In this document: positions 30,509 through 42,500 of the stretch, one piece after another
Numbering within the stretch: position 1 is the stretch's first letter
Layout of the letters: each line of letters begins with the position of its first letter
DNA from: Lepraria neglecta
Lineage: Eukaryota > Ascomycota > Lecanoromycetes > Lecanorales > Stereocaulaceae
Assembly (NCBI GenBank): GCA_033220425.1
Contig: CM065648.1
Span: 62,001 to 126,000, forward strand
Length of the DNA: 64,000 bases
Reading direction: 5' to 3'
The notes under the pieces: generated by a model
What the model was told of the DNA's origin: nothing
The model's database searches: none
What the model saw: the letters and a program-made list of their open reading frames with translations, nothing else
Translations under genes and position numbers: made by a program

Positions 30509-33500
30509 TATATTTATATAATAACTATAAGAAATATAAGTTCGAGAAATAACTTATAGGATTCCTCCCTATATAGGGAAAAGAGTAATCCCTTATAGTA
30601 GGGGTAGCTATAAGGAGATTAATATATTAACCTCTAAATAATATCTATATTCCGTATAATACGATATATATATAAAGATACTAGTAATTACTAATAGATA
30701 GCGGACCGTTGCGATAATAGATTCTAGAGCTACTAGAAACTTTATTTCGCGAGACTTAGTATAAATAATAGGAATACTAACTTAAAAGAAGTTATAGTAG
30801 TATAACCTTTAGATAGCTAATAGGTTAATACTATTAATAGAAAAGATAGACGAAGAGATACTTTCGTTACCTATTATAATTTAGCGCTACTATAAGGATA
30901 TTACCTTTAATATTATTAGGATAGCTAGTTATTATATAATTTTAGGAATACCTTAGTTAAAGAAGTATAATCTAATAATTAATTAGGCTCGAGGAGTACT
31001 TAAAATAGATCGATCTAGAAATATTACTAGGATTATACCTATATATTAGTAGCGTTTAATAGTAGATAAGAAGTTAAACCGAAGACTAGTTAAGGTATAT
31101 ATTACCTTAGCTTTATATAAGGACGGTATTAAAAGGTAGTCTAACTCTATAGTTACTAGCGAAGGTTAGTAGGATAAGAAAGTAAGAGTTAAGAGAGGAA
31201 CTAATATACCTTCTATCTCTTAAGAATATAGTAAGTAGATATACTTATTCGAGGAAGAGACGAATATAGAAGTATTATCTAGATACTAGCTATAGGATTA
31301 TAAGATTAAACTCGAATCTAGTAAGTAGCCGATATTTAGACCTATTTATATACTATTAGAAAAGGAACTTAAAGCCCTTTATAGGTATATTAATAAGAAT
31401 CTAAAAAGGGATTTATTCGAGAATCTAAATTACTAGTAGATTATCCTATCCTCTTTATACTAGAGAAGGATAGAAGCTTAAGACTATATATCGACTATTA
31501 AAAGTTAAATAATATTACTATTAAGAATAGATATCTATTACTAAATATAGAAGAGCTATAGGATCGGCTTAGTAAACTAAAGATACTTACTAAAATAGAT
31601 ATTAGAGGTATATATAACCTACTTTAGATAAAAGAAGGCGAAGAATAGAAGACTACCTTCTAAATAAGATATAGCTATTATAAGTATCTAGTAATCCTAT
31701 TTAGACTTACTAACGTACTAGTAATCTACTAAGTATTTATTAATAATATTATACGAGTATACTTAGATTAAATAGTAATAGCGTATCTTAATAATATACT
31801 AATTTATTCTAAGAATAAGGAAGAATATATTTTATATATATAGGATATCCTTAGATATCTATTATAAGTAAAACTTCTCCTTAAACTAGAAAAGTACGAA
31901 TTTTATTAATAGTTAGTAGAATTTCTAGGATTTATAGTTAGTATAGAAGGTATTAGTATAAGCCTAGAAAAGATTAAGGCTATTACTAAATAGTCTATAC
32001 TATAGGATATTAAAGTAGTATAAAGCTTCTTAGGATTTACTAACTTTAATAGGAAGTTTATTAAAGGCTACTTAAAGAAAGTACTATCTCTAATAGATAT
32101 TATAAAGAAAGATATTAGATTTATATAGGGAAAAGACTAATAGAAATCATTCGATATATTAAAGAAAGTATATATAGATCTACTAGTACTCTATACCTTT
32201 TAGGCTAATATACCGGCCCGTATTAAAATAGATACCTTGGATCTTATAATTAGAGTATATCTATATTAAATAAAGGACTAAAAGTAGTACCTAGTTACCT
32301 ACTATTTAAGGAAGATATTAGTAGTAGAATAGAACTACGATATATATAATAAGGAACTATTTACTATAGTATATATATTATAGAACTAGCGAGTATACGC
32401 GGAGAGCTACTTAGACTTAACTATCTTTATAGATTATAAGAATCTTCTTAACTTTATAATAATAAAAGAGTTAAATAGAAGATAAGTTTAATAGTTAGAA
32501 CTATTAGGTTAATATAAGTTTAAGATAATCTATACCCTAGGAAAAGATAATAGTTAAGCAGATACTCTTAGTAGGCGATTAGACTATATAGAAGAAAAGA
32601 ATATTATAGAATAACTAATCCTAAAGGAAGAAGCGGACGGATTATTAGTACTATACTAGATATTAGCCACGACTCTATATATATTAGGACCTAATATAAT
32701 TAATAGGATTATAAAGGCCTATAAAAACGATATATTCGTAATAAACCTACGAAAGGATTAGTAAGATTTAGTATTACTTAAATATTAGGATAAGACCTAC
32801 TTACCCGATATATATATTAAAGAAGTAATTAGGGATTACTACGACGAGCCTTTCTAAGGTTACCTAGGAGTCTCTAAGATAATAGAACTCCTAGGAAGAG
32901 GATATATAGCGCTAAAGCTTCGAGCGCGTATTAAATAATATATTAAGGAATATATCGAGTGCTAGTAGAATAAAGCTATACGATACGCTAAGTACGGATA
33001 AATATAGTTTACTTCTATACTAGAGTTACTATAGGATAATATTATTATAGACTTTATAGTTAAACTACTACCTTTAAAGGACCCTACTATATAGAATACC
33101 TTTAATTCGATTATAGTTATTATAGATAAACTAACGAAGTATACGATTATAATACTATTTAAAGAAATCTATAAGGTAGATCAGCTAGCCTTCGTACTAC
33201 TAGATAAGTTAATTAGAGATTATAGTATACTAAAGTCGATAATATCCAATAGGGATAAGTTATTTACTTCTAACTACTAGAGAACGCTTATAGTAGTAAT
33301 TAGAACTAAATTTCGGATATTAATAGTATATTACCTATAAACTAATAGCTAAATAGAACGTGCTAATTAGATAATAGAAGTATACCTAAGATATTATATG
33401 AACTAGAAGTAGGATAACTAGGTTTCACTACTTCTAATAGTATAACTAGCGTATAATAATAAGAGGTTAGATATAATAGGACTAATACTATTCTTTACTA

Positions 33501-33905
33501 ACTATAGGAAGAATATAAATATATTTCTAGATCTAAGAAAAGGATCTAATATAGAAAAAGCCTTAGTTAAGATAGAAGAACTAAAGAATTTATATAAGGA
33601 TATATAAAGATCTATTAAAAGCTTAAATAGTAAGTTAAAAGAATAAGTTAATAGGAAAAGAAAGAATATTCCTTAGCTAAAAGAGGGGGATAAAGTATAT
33701 CTCCTAATAAGAAATATAAGAATAACGAGACTAAGTAAGAAACTATATTATATTAAGATTAGACTATTCTTAATTAAATAGGTAAAAGGACCTATTAACT
33801 ATAAACTCGAGCTTCTACCTAATACTAAGGTATATCCGATATTCTATATCTTACTCTTAGAACTAGCGAACTCTAAGATATCGCTATAAGAGATATTCTA
33901 TTATA
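30509..33905 (+). pseudogene. Family A copy A5, protease to integrase, decayed
   Basis: The plus strand holds the protease active-site remnant DSRATRNFIS near 30717-30750 (DSGAT with G to R). Reverse transcriptase spans about 31400-32100, with YLNNILIYS near 31785 (YLDD with both Asp changed to Asn). RNase H is near 32230-32600 and integrase near 32800-33800. Gag is missing on the left and the chromodomain on the right, where a family A LTR cuts in. Every catalytic change is a G-to-A type, as RIP predicts. Confidence 0.8.
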
Positions 33906-34352
33906 TATTACGATCACGTTGTATACGATATCGTATATAGATTAATTCTCACTAGGATAGAGGTGCAATAGAGCAAGAGTATGAAGTAGGCTTCAAGTAG
34001 TACTAAGCGGGTCTGGTATATAATCAAATGATATATATTTAGTATCTAGCCTAAGAGATCTATCGTATATAGTAAACAATTGAATAGGAAGTTGAGTACG
34101 ATACTCTAAGTAGTAAGTAGTACTCTATATATATAGTAATAGGAAACCCATGCCAAGCATCCATATTCAAACGAGTCGAACATCGATTCGTCTAAACTAT
34201 ATCCGAGTCGATCGAGTCGAATATCGATTTGTATAAACTATGTCCGAGTTACACAAGTCGAGTATCGATTCGTCTAAACTAGACCCTACCAAGCTTATAC
34301 TAACTTGTGCGCCTTCAGCGCGTTCCTTCTAGTATGTTCTTGGCTCGTAATA
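33906..34352 (-). repeat. Family A LTR (3' LTR of copy A6) with tandem U3 repeat
   Basis: The plus strand runs from TATTACGATCACGTTG to GGCTCGTAATA. U3 contains about three imperfect ~40-bp units built on GAGTCGAACATCGATTCG (34171-34282), also found in the LTR at 46457-46903 but not in the other LTR types. Confidence 0.8.
34171..34282. repeat. Imperfect ~40-bp tandem repeat in LTR U3
   Basis: Three units of the form GAGTCGAACATCGATTCG plus a CTAAACTA spacer and CCGAGT. As a U3 repeat it may be promoter/enhancer sequence for the retroelement. A second copy lies at 46721-46837. Confidence 0.7.
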
Positions 34353-34891
34353 TTAGCTCCCCCTTCCAGAATTCTCGTCCCGAGAATAACCTGCCACCCT
34401 TTATGCCTCGTCTAAAGCCTAAGAACCTATCCAAGTCAGCAATTAGAAGACAGCGCATCCTCGCTAGCTCGAGCGCCGCCGTCGTCGTTATACGGAAGTA
34501 TAAGTACTACGTCCGTCGCGAGAAGGAGTGTTATATTAGAGCCGAATCAGAGTCTTACGTAGAGTATACGTCGTCTAGGCTCTCCTACGAGCTTGCCTTC
34601 TCTAAGGCCAAGCTCCGCTATATACAAAAGAAATGTTACAAAAAGATAGTTACGCTACGCGAAGCGCTTCGTAAGTAAGCCGAGCTTACTACGCGTACTA
34701 TAAGGTTAAACTATAAAGTTAAGAAACTTGAAGAGGAGGAAGATCTATTAGTTTATTATAAGCTATTAAATATTAAGGAAATAGAGCGCAACGAAGCCGC
34801 TCTACTTAACCTAGATAATTTCCCTTTTAACGTCTCGTCTAAATACTTCGACTTCCCTAATAGTTTAGGTATCCCTAAGGGTTTCGACTAG
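34334..34891 (+). pseudogene. Antisense accessory gene of family A, best preserved copy (A6)
   Basis: The ATG at 34334 lies inside the 3' LTR, and the frame crosses the LTR/polypurine-tract boundary. It is open for about 114 codons to TAA at 34676 (a RIP-type CAA change), then open again to TAG at 34889, about 185 codons in all. It reads FLARNISSPFQNSRPEN, a basic Ser-rich part, KYYVRREKECYIRAES, YELAFSKAKLRYIQKK, then an Arg/Lys/Glu coiled coil (LEEEEDLLVYYKLLNIKEIE). Homologous frames occur in five other copies. An antisense 3' gene (brtn) has been described, as I recall, in Boty-type elements of Botrytis; homology is not tested. Function unknown. Confidence 0.65.
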
Positions 34892-37800
34892 TCCTCTCTT
34901 ATTTCTAATAGAACTCCTATAGATATTCCTTATAGTTCCCCGCAAGGTTCCTAAGAGGTTCCTAGGTATTTTCTATTTTATTATACCCTTTCTATTTAAC
35001 TAGATAGAACTAATTCCTTCTATCTAGGATCCTCTCGACCTTATACTCTATTTCTTCCTTAATATTATAATAAAACGTTTCTTAAAGAGGTATACTAGAG
35101 TCTATTAGCTCTAGAAGTAAGATATAGAATACCGGATATACCTTTGCGTCAGGTAGAAGTTAGAGTTTATAGTTAACTAGTCCTTTTATCCGTTTAATTA
35201 AGAATAGTCTAACTTTAATATAATCTAGTTTCTTACTTAGTCTTATTATCCTTATATTCTTTATTAGAAGGTATACTTTATCTCCCTCTTTTAGCTAAGG
35301 AATATTCTTTCTTTTCCTATTAATCTATTCCTTTAACTTATTATTTAAGTCTTTAATTAACCTTTATATATCTTTATATAATTTTTTTAGCTTATCTACC
35401 TTAACTAAGGTATTTTCTATATTAGGTCCTTTCCTTAGATCTAGAAATATATTTATATTCTTTCCGTAGTTAGTAAAGAATAGTATTAGTCCTATTATAT
35501 CTAACCTCTTATTATTATACGCTAGTTATACTATTAGAAGTAGTAAAACCTAGTTATTATATTTCTAGTTCATATAATATCTTAAATATACTTCTATTAT
35601 TTAATTCGTATATTCTATCTATCTATTAGTTTATAGGTAATATACTATTAATATTCGAAGTTTAGTTCTAATTACTACTATAAATATTCTCTAGTAGTTA
35701 GAAGTAAATAATTTATCTCTATCGGATATTATCGATTTAGGTATACTATAGTCCCTTATTAGCTTGTCGAGTAGTATAAAGGCTAGCTAATCTACTTTAT
35801 AGATTTCCTTGAATAGTATTATAATTATATACTTTATTAGTTTATCTATAATAACTATAATTAAGTTAAAGGTATCCTATATAGTTAGGTCCTTTAATAG
35901 TAATAGTTTAACTATAAAGTCTATTATAATATTATCCTATAGTAATTCTACTATAGAAGTAAATTATATTTATCTATATTTAGTATATTATATAGCCTTA
36001 TTCTACTAGTATTTAATATATTCTTTAATATATTACTTAACGCGTGCCCGAAGCTTTAGTACCGTATATCCTCGTCCTAGAAGTTCTATTATCTTAGATA
36101 CTCCTAGGTAACCTTATAAGGGGTCGTTATAGTAATCTCTAATTACTTCCTTAATATATATATTAGGCAAGTAGGTCTTATCCTGGTATTTAAGTAATAC
36201 TGAATTTTACTAATCCTTCCTTAGGTTTATTACGAATATATCGTTATTATAGGCCCTTATAATCCTATTAGTCGTATTAGGTCCTAATATACGAAGGGTT
36301 ATAGCTAATACCTAGTATAGTACTAATAATCTATCCGCTTCTTTCTTTAGGATTAGTTATTCTATAATATTCTTTTCCTCTATATAGTTCGATCGTCTAC
36401 TAAGGGTATCTACTTAACTATTATCCTTTCCTAGAGTATAGATTATCTTAAACTTATATTAACCTAATAGTTCTAACTATTAAACTTATCTTCTATTTAA
36501 CTCTTTTATTATTATAAAGTTAAGAAGGTTCTTATAATCTATAAAGATAGTTAGATCCGAGTAGCTCTCTATATATACTTACTAGTTCTAAAGTATATAA
36601 ACTACGGCAAGTAGTTCCTTATCGTATATATTATAGTTCTATTCTACTACTAATATCTTCCTTAAATAATAGATAACTAGATACTACTTTTAGTCCTTTA
36701 TTTAATATAGATATACTCTAATTATAAGATCCGAGGTAAATATTTTAATATAGGCCGGTTCGTTAGCCTAAAAGGTATAGAGTACTAGTAGATCTATATA
36801 TAATTTTTTTAATATATCGAATAATTTCTATTAGTCTTTTCCCTATATAAATCTAATATCTTTCTTTATAATATCTATTAGAGATAGTACTTTCTTTAAG
36901 TAGCCTTTAATAAACTTCCTATTAAAGTTAGTAAATCCTAAGAAGCTTTATACTACTTTAATATCCTATAGTATAGACTATTTAGTAATAGCCTTAATCT
37001 TCTTAGGGCTTATACTAATACCTTTCGTACTAACTATAAACCCTAGAAACTCTACTAATTCCCTATAGAATTCGTACTTTTCTGGTTTAAGAAGAAGTTT
37101 CGCTTACGATAGGTATCTAAGGATATCCTATATATACTCTATATATTCTTTCTTATTCTTAGAATAAATTAGTATATTATTAAGGTACGCTATCGCTATT
37201 CGATCTAAGTATACTCGTATAATATTATTAATAAATACTTAGTAGGTTACTAGTGCGTTAGTAAGTCTAAATAGGATTACTAGATATTTGTAATAGCTAT
37301 ATCTCGTTTAGAAGGTAGTTTTCTATTCCTCCTATTCCTTTATTTAAATTAGGTTATATACGCCTCTAAGATCTAGTTTAGTAAATATCTTTACTTTACC
37401 GAGCCGATTCTATAGCTCTCCTATATTTAGTAATAGATATCTATTCTTAATAGTAATATTATTTAACTTCTAATAATTAATATATAGTTATAAACTTCCG
37501 GCCTTCTTTAGTATAAAGAGGATTAGGTAATCTACTAGTAACTTAGATTCCTAAATAAATCCCTTTTTAAGGTTCTTATTAATATACCTATAAAGTACTT
37601 TAAGTTCCTTTTCTAATAATATATAAATAGGTCTAAATATTAGTTACTTACTAGGTTCGAGTTTAATCTTATAATCCTATAGCTAGTACTTAGGTAATAC
37701 TTCTATATTCGTCTCTTTCTCGAATAAATATACCTATTTACTATATTTCTAAGGGATAGAGGGTATATTAGTTCCTCCCTTATCTCTTACTTTATTATCC

Positions 37801-39299
37801 TACTAACCTTTACTAGTAACTATAGAGTTAGACTACCTTTTAGTACCGTCCTTATATAAAGCTAAGGTAATATATACCTTGACCGGTCTTTAGTTTAACT
37901 TCTTATCTACTATTAAATACTACTAATATATAGATATAATTCTAGTAATATTATCGGATTAATCTATCTTGAGTACTCCTCGAGCCTAATTAATTATTAG
38001 GTTATACTTCTTTAACTAAGGTATTCCTAAAATTATATAATAGATAGCTATCCTAATAACGTTAAAGGTAATCTCCTTATAGTAGTACTAAATTATAATA
38101 GATAGTAAAAGTATCTCTTCGTCTATCTTTCCTATTAATAGTATTAACCTATTAGCTATCTAAAGGTTATACTATTAAGACTTCTTTTAAGTTAGTAATC
38201 TAGTTAATTATACTAAGTCTTATAAAATAAAGTTTCTAGTAGCTCTAGAATCTATTATTATAATAGTCCGCTATCTATTAATAATTACTAGTATTTTTAT
38301 ATATATATTATATTGCGTAGAATATAGATATTATTTAGGGGTTAATATATTAATCTCCTTGTAGCTACCCCTACCGTAAGGGATTACTCTTTTCCCTAGA
38401 TAGAAAGGAATCCTATAAATTCTTTCTATCTTATATATTTTTGATATTTCTTATAGAGGTATATATACTATTCTATTATATAATATTCTTCTATATATAG
38501 GTTATAGATTAACTCCCTTCGTAGATTGTTAGTCTATATCTATCTATACCCTAGGAAGTACTAGTATTTTCGCTTCTAAGCTAGGTACTACTCGTATAAG
38601 TCCTCTATATAGTATATCTATCGTTAGAAACTACATCCTTTAGACAATTCTGCGTTTGCGTATTATCTCCCTGGTTCGTACGATAGATATAGTCGGTCTA
38701 TATAGTATTCCCATCGTATTCTCTAGTGGTCTAGGTGGAAGATATCGTACTAGTAGTCCTTTTCTATTTCGATGCTTGCCTATAGTTCCTTTATTCTTTA
38801 CTCTTTTACTTCTTACTTCCCTTTCTCTTCGGGCTTCGTAAGCTCTAGTTTAGATTTAATTAATAGTTCCTTAGAGTCTCCTCCTTCCTTAGACGTAGTA
38901 GATCTAGGTATTAATTCCCTTAGTAGTCGTATATCTTCCTACTTAGCTTCTAACGTGCTAAGGGCTTCTTCCTACTCTAGGTCTTCTTCTTCTTCCTAAT
39001 CCTATTTAGATTCTTCTTAAGTATTACTACCGTCTCTAATATCTAGGTCTTCTCTAGTTTACGAGTTAACGTCCTCTATAAGTTCGTCCTCGTATTTGGA
39101 TTCTTCGTCGAGTTCGTCTTATATTATCCTATTATACTAGAAGTCGATATCTTCCTCAACTTTATTCTATATTAGTGGATTTTCTTTAGGCGTGCCGTCC
39201 GTATCGTCCTAGACATGTAATCTTTCTAGTATATTTAGCTACGGTCGATATACTATATTTTTCGACTTGTAGTCTCTAGCGAAGTGGCCCGGTTTACTA
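34353..39299 (-). pseudogene. Family A copy A6, gag-pol, decayed
   Basis: The minus strand, from 39299 leftwards, holds partial Gag with the zinc-knuckle region near 39270-39299 at the cut edge. Protease is near 38210-38260 and reverse transcriptase near 36850-37700. RNase H is near 36300-36800, integrase near 35090-36290 and chromodomain near 34970-35080. The 5' part of Gag was lost where an oppositely oriented LTR (39300-39530) joins. RIP-type stops occur throughout; not functional. Confidence 0.8.
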
Positions 39300-39530
39300 T
39301 ATATAGGAGCACTTGCTTACTACTTAGAGCATCGTGCTTAACTTCCTATTCCATTGTTTACTATATACGATAGATCTCTTAGGCTAGGCACTAAACATAT
39401 ATCACCTGATTATATACCAGACCCGCTTAGTATATATTGAAGCCTGCTTTATACTCTTGTTTAGTTATACCTCTATCCCTATTAAGAATCAATCTATATA
39501 GAACTACAGCACGTAACGTAGTTCGTAATA
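39300..39530 (+). repeat. Family A LTR, R-U5 part (5' LTR of copy A7)
   Basis: It runs from ATATAGGAGCACTTGC to GTTCGTAATA and lacks U3. It is followed by CTTTGAGCACCCTTAAGG, the likely primer-binding region, also seen at 57066. The junction with A6 in the opposite orientation suggests inversion or deletion. Confidence 0.8.
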
Positions 39531-42500
39531 CTTTGAGCACCCTTAAGGATAAGTACTGCACCAAGAGACCCTAGGGTACCTACCCTAAGCTCCTTAGGAG
39601 GAGGAAGCGGATAACGACGCCTAATAATCGACGAAGGACTTAGCAGATATATTAAGATAGCCTAGCCCGACTTATACTATAGAGAAAGAGATAAGCTCGA
39701 GGGATAGCTATCCTAGGTATTATTATATCTAAAGTTCTAAGGGGACTTGATACCTATATAACGATATCTAACCTTCGCAATTACCTACCTATATAGAAGA
39801 GCCCAAAAGTGGGTTGACTCGTTCCTAAAGAAATATATAGAAGACGACGACGAAGACGGCGAAATCAAATTATAGATAGAGAGTATAGCTATATTTAGAC
39901 TCGAAATCCGCCGTATATTCGGTCTGTTAAACGAAATCAACGCAGTAATACAAACTATTTAGTACTTGACTTAGAAGAAGTCTGTATCGGAATATTTAAC
40001 TTAGTTTTAATAGTATATAGTAAAGACTAAATAGGATAATAATATATTAATAATAATATATTAAAGAGGTCTTAAGGACAATATTAAAGACGAATTTATA
40101 TAATTAGGGATTATTATTAATACCCTAGATAAGCTAATCGAGGAAGCGATCGAAATTAATAATAAGCTATTCGAAAGGACTATAGAAAAAAGGTATAATA
40201 GAGGAGTTAGCGGGATAGGACGCTCAAGCTTTTTTGCTAAATCGAAGAGCTACTACCTAGGCTACAAGGGAGAACGCGACCCTTACGGATATATACCTAT
40301 AGAACTAGACTTCACGGAAAGGAAAGGAAAGCAAGCCTTTAGAGGGCCTATAAGGGGTAAGAAGTAGTAAGGGGGCAAGAAAATACTAAATTGTTATAGC
40401 TATAGTAAATCAGGCTACTTTACTAGAGACTACAAGTCGAAAAATATAGTATATCGACTACAGCTAAATATACTAGAGAAAGTATATACCTAGGACGATA
40501 TAGATGATACGCCTAAGGAAGTTCTACTAATATAGGATAAAGTTAAAGAAGATATTAACTCCTAGTATAATAGGATAATACAAGAATAGTATAACGAAGA
40601 ATCTAAAAATAAGGACGAACTTATAGAGGACGTTAACTTATAAACTAGAGAAGACCTAGATACTAGAGACGGTAGTAGTACTTACGAAGAATCTAAGTAG
40701 AGTTAGGAAAGCGAGGAAATAGATCCGGAGTAGGAAGAATCCCTTAGTATATTAGAAGCTAAGTAGGAAGATATACGACTACTAAGGAGATTAATACCTA
40801 GATCTACTGCGTCTAAGGAAAAAGAAGACTCTGAGGAATTACGATAGGATAGTAAAAAACTAGATTATCGATAAGATTAGAATTATCGAAGATATAAAGA
40901 GTTACTATAGGAGGAATATACTACGCTTTATTACGTATAGTATAGTACGCTAAGAAGTTATAGAAAGGGACTAGTAAAGAAAGCTTACTATAGATAAGAT
41001 TTCTACTATAACTATAAAAAGAACGAATACCTATAGTATTTAGTAATAAAGAGACTTTACTAGTTCTTCCTAGAGAATAATATAGATTAGTTAGAACGCG
41101 TCAAGAAAGAAATAATATACTATCTATATATAGAGAAATACTATCTAAAAGAATAGTATACCTATCTATATAATAACTACACGGAATATATAAAAGAAAA
41201 ATCCGAGGCAGGATTCCTACTCCTAGCGACAAAGTAGATAGAATCCGTATCGGAATTTCTATAGGGAAAAGAGTAATCCCTTATAGTAGGGGTAGCCATA
41301 AGGAGATCAATATATTAACCCCTAAATAACATTTGTGTTCCGCGTAATACGATATATATATAAAAATACTAATAATTATTAATAGATAGCGGACTATTGC
41401 GATAATAGATTCTGGAGCTACTAGAAACTTTATTTCGCGAAACTTGGTATGATTAACTAGATTACTAACTCGAAAGAAGCTACGGTAGTATAACCTTTAG
41501 ATAGCTGACGGGTTAATACTATCGATAGGAAAGGTAGACGAAGAGATATATTCGTTACCTATTATAATTCAGCGCTACTATAAGGAGATTACCTTTAATG
41601 TTATTAGGATAGCTACCTATTATATAATTTTAGGAATACCTTAGTTAAAGAAGTATAACCTAATAATCGATTAGGCTCGAGGAGTACTCAAGATAGATAG
41701 ATCTAGAAATATTACTAAGATCTTACCTATATATTAATAGTATTCGATAGTAGATAAGAAGTTAAACCGAAGACCGGTCGAGGTATATATTACCTTAGCT
41801 TCGTAAAAGGACGGTACTAAATAGTAGTCTAACTCTATAGTTACTAATAAAGGTTAGCGGGATAAGGAAGTAAGAGTTAGGGGAGGAATTAATATACCTT
41901 CCGTCCCTTAAGAGTATAGTAAGTAGGTATACTTATTTAAGGAAGAGACGAATATAGAAGTATTGCCTAGGTACTAGCTATAGGATTATAAGATTGAACT
42001 CGAACCTGGTAAGCAGCCGATATTTAGACCTATTTATATATTATTAGAGAAGGAGCTTAAAGTACTTCGCGGGTATATTAATAAGAACCTCAAAAAGGGA
42101 TTTATTTAGGAATCTAAATTACTAGTAGGTTACCCTATCCTCTTTGTACTAAAGAAGGATAGAAGCTTAAGACTATACGTTAACTATTGAAAGTTAAACG
42201 ATATTACTATCAAGAATAGATATCTATTACTAAATATAGGAGAGCTATAGGATTAGCTTAGCAGAGCAAAGATATTTACTAAACTAGATCTTAGAGGCGT
42301 ATATAACTTAATATAAATAAAAGAAGGCGAAGAATAGAAAACTACCTTCCGAACGAGATATAGCCACTATAAGTATCTAGTAATACTATTTAGACTTACC
42401 AACGTACTAGTAACCTGCTAAATACTTATTAATAATATTATACGAGTATACTTAGATCGAACAGCGATAGCGTACCTCGATAATATACTAATATATTCTA

